Below are positions 13,693 to 14,216 of a stretch of 14,216 nucleotides of DNA, one piece after another. The notes beneath the pieces were generated by a model. That model was not told where the DNA came from and made no database searches. It saw only the letters and a list, made by a program, of their open reading frames with translations. Both the position numbers and the translations under genes were made by a program. Source of the DNA: Gemmatimonadaceae bacterium (lineage in GTDB: Bacteria > Gemmatimonadota > Gemmatimonadetes > Gemmatimonadales > Gemmatimonadaceae); assembly GCA_017881545.1 (NCBI GenBank), contig JADGQU010000025.1:1-14216 (forward strand). The letters run 5' to 3'. Positions within the stretch are counted from its first letter, which is position 1. Every line of letters begins with the position of its first letter.

Positions 13693-14108
13693 TGCGCGAA
13701 GACGCTGGTTTCGAGAGCAACGAAAAGATCACGGGCAGAGAGCCCGTTCAAAGAAAGGACAAGCCCGCCGAGCAGATGTACGACCGGGAGGTTCCGATTA
13801 CTGGAGTACCTGGTCACACATTACTGCACGACTGGCTAGACGGTGAGGTGGATGCAATGCGCGCAAGTGAAGTCGAGGGCAAGTCGAAGATCGAGCTGTG
13901 GACCCGCATCAACGCCGAAAGCGAGATGCTCCGCCGCCGGGTCACTCCGGTGCACGTCCAGCAGCGGATCATGGCGTCCCTTCCCGACACACCAGGCTCC
14001 GAAACCAGCTGGTGGAAGCAGCAGGTCACGATGACGCCTGTTTCGGCGATCTCGATCGGCGTAGCACTCCTGGCGGTCGGCGCCCTGATCATCCAGGCGC
14101 TCCGCTAG
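13689..14108 (+). CDS. Probable single-TM anti-sigma factor without cysteines
   Basis: A 139-aa partner of the upstream sigma factor. An N-terminal charged region (1-36) leads to GHTLLHDWLDGEVDAMRASEVE (42-63), which resembles the start of a zf-HC2 / ZAS anti-sigma domain (H...L..WLDGE). The protein has no cysteine, so the usual HxxxCxxC zinc site is missing. A basic helical stretch (70-98, including RRRVTPVHVQQRIMASLP) precedes one transmembrane helix (about 117-138, VSAISIGVALLAVGALIIQAL) that ends the protein with essentially no extracytoplasmic domain. The start overlaps the sigma stop by 4 nt. Position and topology support anti-sigma; similarity is weak, so a sigma-linked membrane protein of another kind remains possible. 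Confidence 0.8.
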   Translation: MMREDAGFESNEKITGREPVQRKDKPAEQMYDREVPITGVPGHTLLHDWLDGEVDAMRASEVEGKSKIELWTRINAESEMLRRRVTPVHVQQRIMASLPDTPGSETSWWKQQVTMTPVSAISIGVALLAVGALIIQALR

Positions 14109-14129
14109 ACGGGATTCACCACGAAAAAC

Positions 14130-14163
14130 AACGCCCGACTCCTTGCGAGCCGGGCGTTTTTTT
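14130..14163 (+). terminator. Intrinsic terminator of the sigma/anti-sigma operon
   Basis: AACGCCCG and CGGGCGTT pair over 8 bp around a 13-nt loop that can add a short CTC/GAG inner pair, followed by seven T (14157-14163). The reverse strand also ends in a T-rich tract (GTTGTTTTT), so it could work bidirectionally. It starts 22 bp after the anti-sigma stop. Confidence 0.9.
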
Positions 14164-14216
14164 GTCCATTTCAAGCTGCGAATCCCTCTCTCGGCGTAGA
14201 CCTTGCAGACTTGCGA
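14164..14216. other. Unassigned right edge, possible tail of a convergent gene
   Basis: Fifty-three bases after the terminator. One minus-strand frame stays open from the right edge and stops with TGA at 14171-14173, just before the bidirectional-looking terminator. This would fit the last 14 codons of a convergent gene (ending REGFAA), but is too short to support a call. Confidence 0.2.

Overview
The window is a GC-rich (about 60%) bacterial chromosome segment with 15 protein genes. Ten lie on the minus strand (positions 1-9211) and five on the plus strand (9438-14108); the two blocks diverge from a 226-bp intergenic region. I see no rRNA, tRNA, CRISPR array or transposase. Gene style and several small conserved-looking unknowns (a 72-aa protein coupled to an RNase H, a zinc-ribbon protein, a sigma factor with a cysteine-free anti-sigma partner) suggest a Gemmatimonadota-like soil or metagenomic lineage. 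That is an impression from memory and has not been searched.

Minus block A (1-5547) reads thiolase, lipoprotein, two-TM membrane-anchored unknown, 3-hydroxybutyryl-CoA dehydrogenase, FAD-linked oxidase (cut by the left edge). Thiolase and dehydrogenase catalyse consecutive steps of acetoacetyl-CoA / 3-hydroxybutyryl-CoA metabolism. The unknown at 3136 has its own good sigma70-type promoter, which predicts a leaderless mRNA.

Between blocks A and B (5548-5845) lies a 184-bp foldback element with perfect 22-bp terminal inverted repeats, extending imperfectly to 44-51 nt arms, with a nested hairpin in the loop. It is the most striking non-coding structure here.

Minus block B (5846-9211) is a tight operon: phasin-like protein with a histidine ladder and a histone-H1-like tail, M20 deacylase/peptidase, 72-aa unknown, RNase HI homologue lacking two of the four canonical catalytic acids, and a double zinc-ribbon protein. 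Gaps are 3 and 12 nt, followed by overlaps of 4 and 13 nt. A TATACT promoter and a roughly 87-nt leader precede it.

The plus block holds a class III CoA-transferase, an SGNH-hydrolase-like lipoprotein followed by a perfect 11-bp-stem hairpin, an orphan D12-class adenine-N6 methyltransferase starting a few bases after that hairpin, and an ECF sigma factor translationally coupled to a single-TM probable anti-sigma factor. A classical intrinsic terminator ends the pair. The last 50 bases hold nothing I can assign firmly.

No known defence or biosynthetic cluster is present. The candidates for something undescribed are the foldback element, the RNase-H/72-aa/zinc-ribbon operon, and the every-third-residue histidine array.
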